Below, piece after piece: positions 60,328-61,226 of a stretch of DNA of 61,226 nucleotides. The position numbers and the translations under genes were made by a program. How positions within the stretch are numbered: position 1 is the first letter of the stretch; the number at the start of each line of letters is the position of its first letter. This DNA is from an uncultured bacterium. Its GTDB lineage: Bacteria > Planctomycetota > UBA1135 > GCA-002686595. The DNA lies in assembly GCA_938083085.1 (NCBI GenBank), contig CALLKX010000065.1, forward strand, positions 1 to 61,226, in the 5' to 3' direction. Under the pieces are notes generated by a model, which worked only from the letters and a program-made list of their open reading frames with translations, made no database searches and was not told where the DNA came from.

Positions 60328-60837
60328 TTGATCGAACAGTTCATCCGTGACGTCCCTGACTTCCCCAAGCCAGGCATCCTCTTCAAGGACATCACTCCGC
60401 TCCTCCAGAGTCCGGAGGGTCTGAAGGCCTCGATCGACGGGCTCGCGAGCCTCGTGGATCCGTCGTCCTACGACGTGATCTGCGGCATCGAGTCCAGGGG
60501 CTTCATCTTCGGTACCGCCCTCGCGCTCGCCCTCGGGAAGGGGTTCATCCCCATCCGCAAGCCGGGCAAGCTGCCCTCCAAGACCGCCACGGAGTCGTAC
60601 GAACTCGAGTACGGCACCGACACCATCGAGGTGCACACCGACGCAGTGTCGCCTGGGGAGCGCGTGCTGATGGTGGACGACCTCCTCGCGACGGGGGGGA
60701 CGATGGAGGCCGGTCTGAGCCTCATCAGGAAGATCGGCGGAGACCCCGTCGCCTGCGTCTTTGTCATCGAGCTGCTTTTCCTTAGTGGTCGCTCCCGCCT
60801 GGACGCGCCCTCTCATTCGCTCCTGAAGGTCGACTGA
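60328..60837 (+). CDS. apt: Adenine phosphoribosyltransferase
   Basis: Apt makes AMP from adenine and PRPP in purine salvage. The 169 residues match the family. Motifs are DFPKPGILFKDITPLL, ICGIESRGFIFG, FIPIRKPGKLPSKT, YELEYGTDTIEVH and the PRPP-binding VLMVDDLLATGGTME. The start is a TTG at 60328: the N-terminus aligns with other Apt proteins at that point and no in-frame ATG or GTG at a suitable distance is seen. A sigma factor gene starts 21 bp after its stop, so the two may be co-transcribed. The 259-bp gap upstream contains a small GCCCG-GTGAA-CGGGC hairpin at about 60148-60162 but no gene. Confidence 0.95.
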   Translation: MIEQFIRDVPDFPKPGILFKDITPLLQSPEGLKASIDGLASLVDPSSYDVICGIESRGFIFGTALALALGKGFIPIRKPGKLPSKTATESYELEYGTDTIEVHTDAVSPGERVLMVDDLLATGGTMEAGLSLIRKIGGDPVACVFVIELLFLSGRSRLDAPSHSLLKVD

Positions 60838-60858
60838 CCGGAGCCCCGCGCAACGCCC

Positions 60859-61226
60859 ATGACCGCGAAGAAACCGATATCCAAGGCGACGGCCGAGCGC
60901 AAGAAGGCGCCTGTCGCCGCAGCGCCCGCCCGCAAGCGGACCACGACGCGGAGAAAGGCAGCGCGCAAGGCGACGCCTGCGCTCCCGGTCGAGGAGCTCC
61001 CGACCGAGGAGATCTGGCAGCACTACCAGGTCGCGCGGAACGACAAGGACGTCCAGCAGCTTGAGCGAGTCCGGAACGTCTTGATGGAGCGGCACTTCCC
61101 GCTCGTCAAGTACATCGCTGAGCGCCTGCTCCAGACGCTGCCGAAGTCCATCGAACTTGACGATCTCGTGAGCGCGGGCCTCTTCGGCCTCATGGACGCC
61201 ATCCGCGGCTTCGACCCCAGCCGCGG
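60859..61226 (+). CDS. Sigma factor of the FliA/WhiG type, N-terminal part
   Basis: The frame starts at the ATG at 60859 and runs off the right edge with 122 residues visible. The first 40 or so residues are rich in Lys, Arg, Ala and Thr (AKKPISKATAERKKAP), resembling basic tails of DNA-binding proteins. Then comes sigma region 2: IWQHYQ, LMERHFPLVKYIAERLLQTLP, SIELDDLVSAGLFGLMDAIRGFDPSR. This wording is typical of FliA/WhiG-like alternative sigma factors, which control motility or development. Whether it is the flagellar sigma here cannot be said without the rest of the gene. It follows apt by 21 bp. Confidence 0.88.
   Translation, partial: MTAKKPISKATAERKKAPVAAAPARKRTTTRRKAARKATPALPVEELPTEEIWQHYQVARNDKDVQQLERVRNVLMERHFPLVKYIAERLLQTLPKSIELDDLVSAGLFGLMDAIRGFDPSR

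Noticed and set aside
1..61226. Insertion sequences, integrases, prophage or plasmid genes
   Set aside because: No transposase, integrase, terminal inverted repeat or phage structural gene was recognised; gene content is chromosomal.

Overview
The window is a very GC-rich bacterial chromosome segment with about fifty genes. It suggests a member of the Planctomycetota, probably one of the high-GC lineages. The evidence is gene content typical of that phylum: a PSD1 cytochrome c protein (DUF1549/DUF1553) translationally coupled to a DUF1501 protein, a PVC-type heme-binding dehydrogenase, DUF1080 and ThuA domain proteins, a secreted sulfatase, a very large Ser/Thr kinase with TPRs beside an ECF sigma factor, and secreted propeller proteins with a shared C-terminal module. 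This placement is inference from families; there is no rRNA or tRNA gene in the window to confirm it.

Left part (1-18.5 kb): a truncated secreted protein, a 273-bp copy of part of a DUF1501 gene, an acyltransferase/SGNH protein, the PSD1-DUF1501 operon, transaldolase, a bioY plus alkyltransferase-like pair, rfbA, a lipoprotein, isopentenyl-diphosphate isomerase, a membrane glycosyltransferase, a YdhF-like aldo/keto reductase, and a small prepilin operon (two pseudopilins plus a two-TM protein).

Middle (18.9-34 kb): a tightly packed five-gene operon holds two membrane phosphodiesterases of the alkaline phosphatase superfamily, a 65-residue ribbon-helix-helix-like protein, a membrane protein with a possible Oxa1/EMC3-like hairpin, and a (p)ppGpp-hydrolase-like HD protein. 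It is the best candidate here for an undescribed system. Then come a TetR-DUF1254 pair, nei, a CysQ-like phosphatase, a small protein-FIST-rhodanese operon, ilvE overlapping a pterin dehydratase gene, and a sulfatase.

Right part (34-61 kb): polymer and heme-linked secreted oxidoreductases and hydrolases (PVC dehydrogenase, ThuA-DUF1080, a cytochrome c/propeller-DUF1080/metallophosphoesterase operon), a cyanophycinase-like lipoprotein, an HDOD protein, a stand-alone 5'-3' exonuclease overlapping an M1 peptidase, a kinase-TPR-hydrolase fusion divergent from an ECF sigma gene, two secreted propeller proteins, fbp with a small Cys-rich gene upstream, a Sel1 repeat protein, apt, and the start of a FliA/WhiG-type sigma factor.

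A recurring structural feature is short perfect or near-perfect tandem repeats (12-18 bp units, 2-5 copies) in gaps between genes. In two places they run across the stop codon of the adjacent gene. No insertion sequence, integrase, CRISPR array, rRNA or convincing tRNA was seen.
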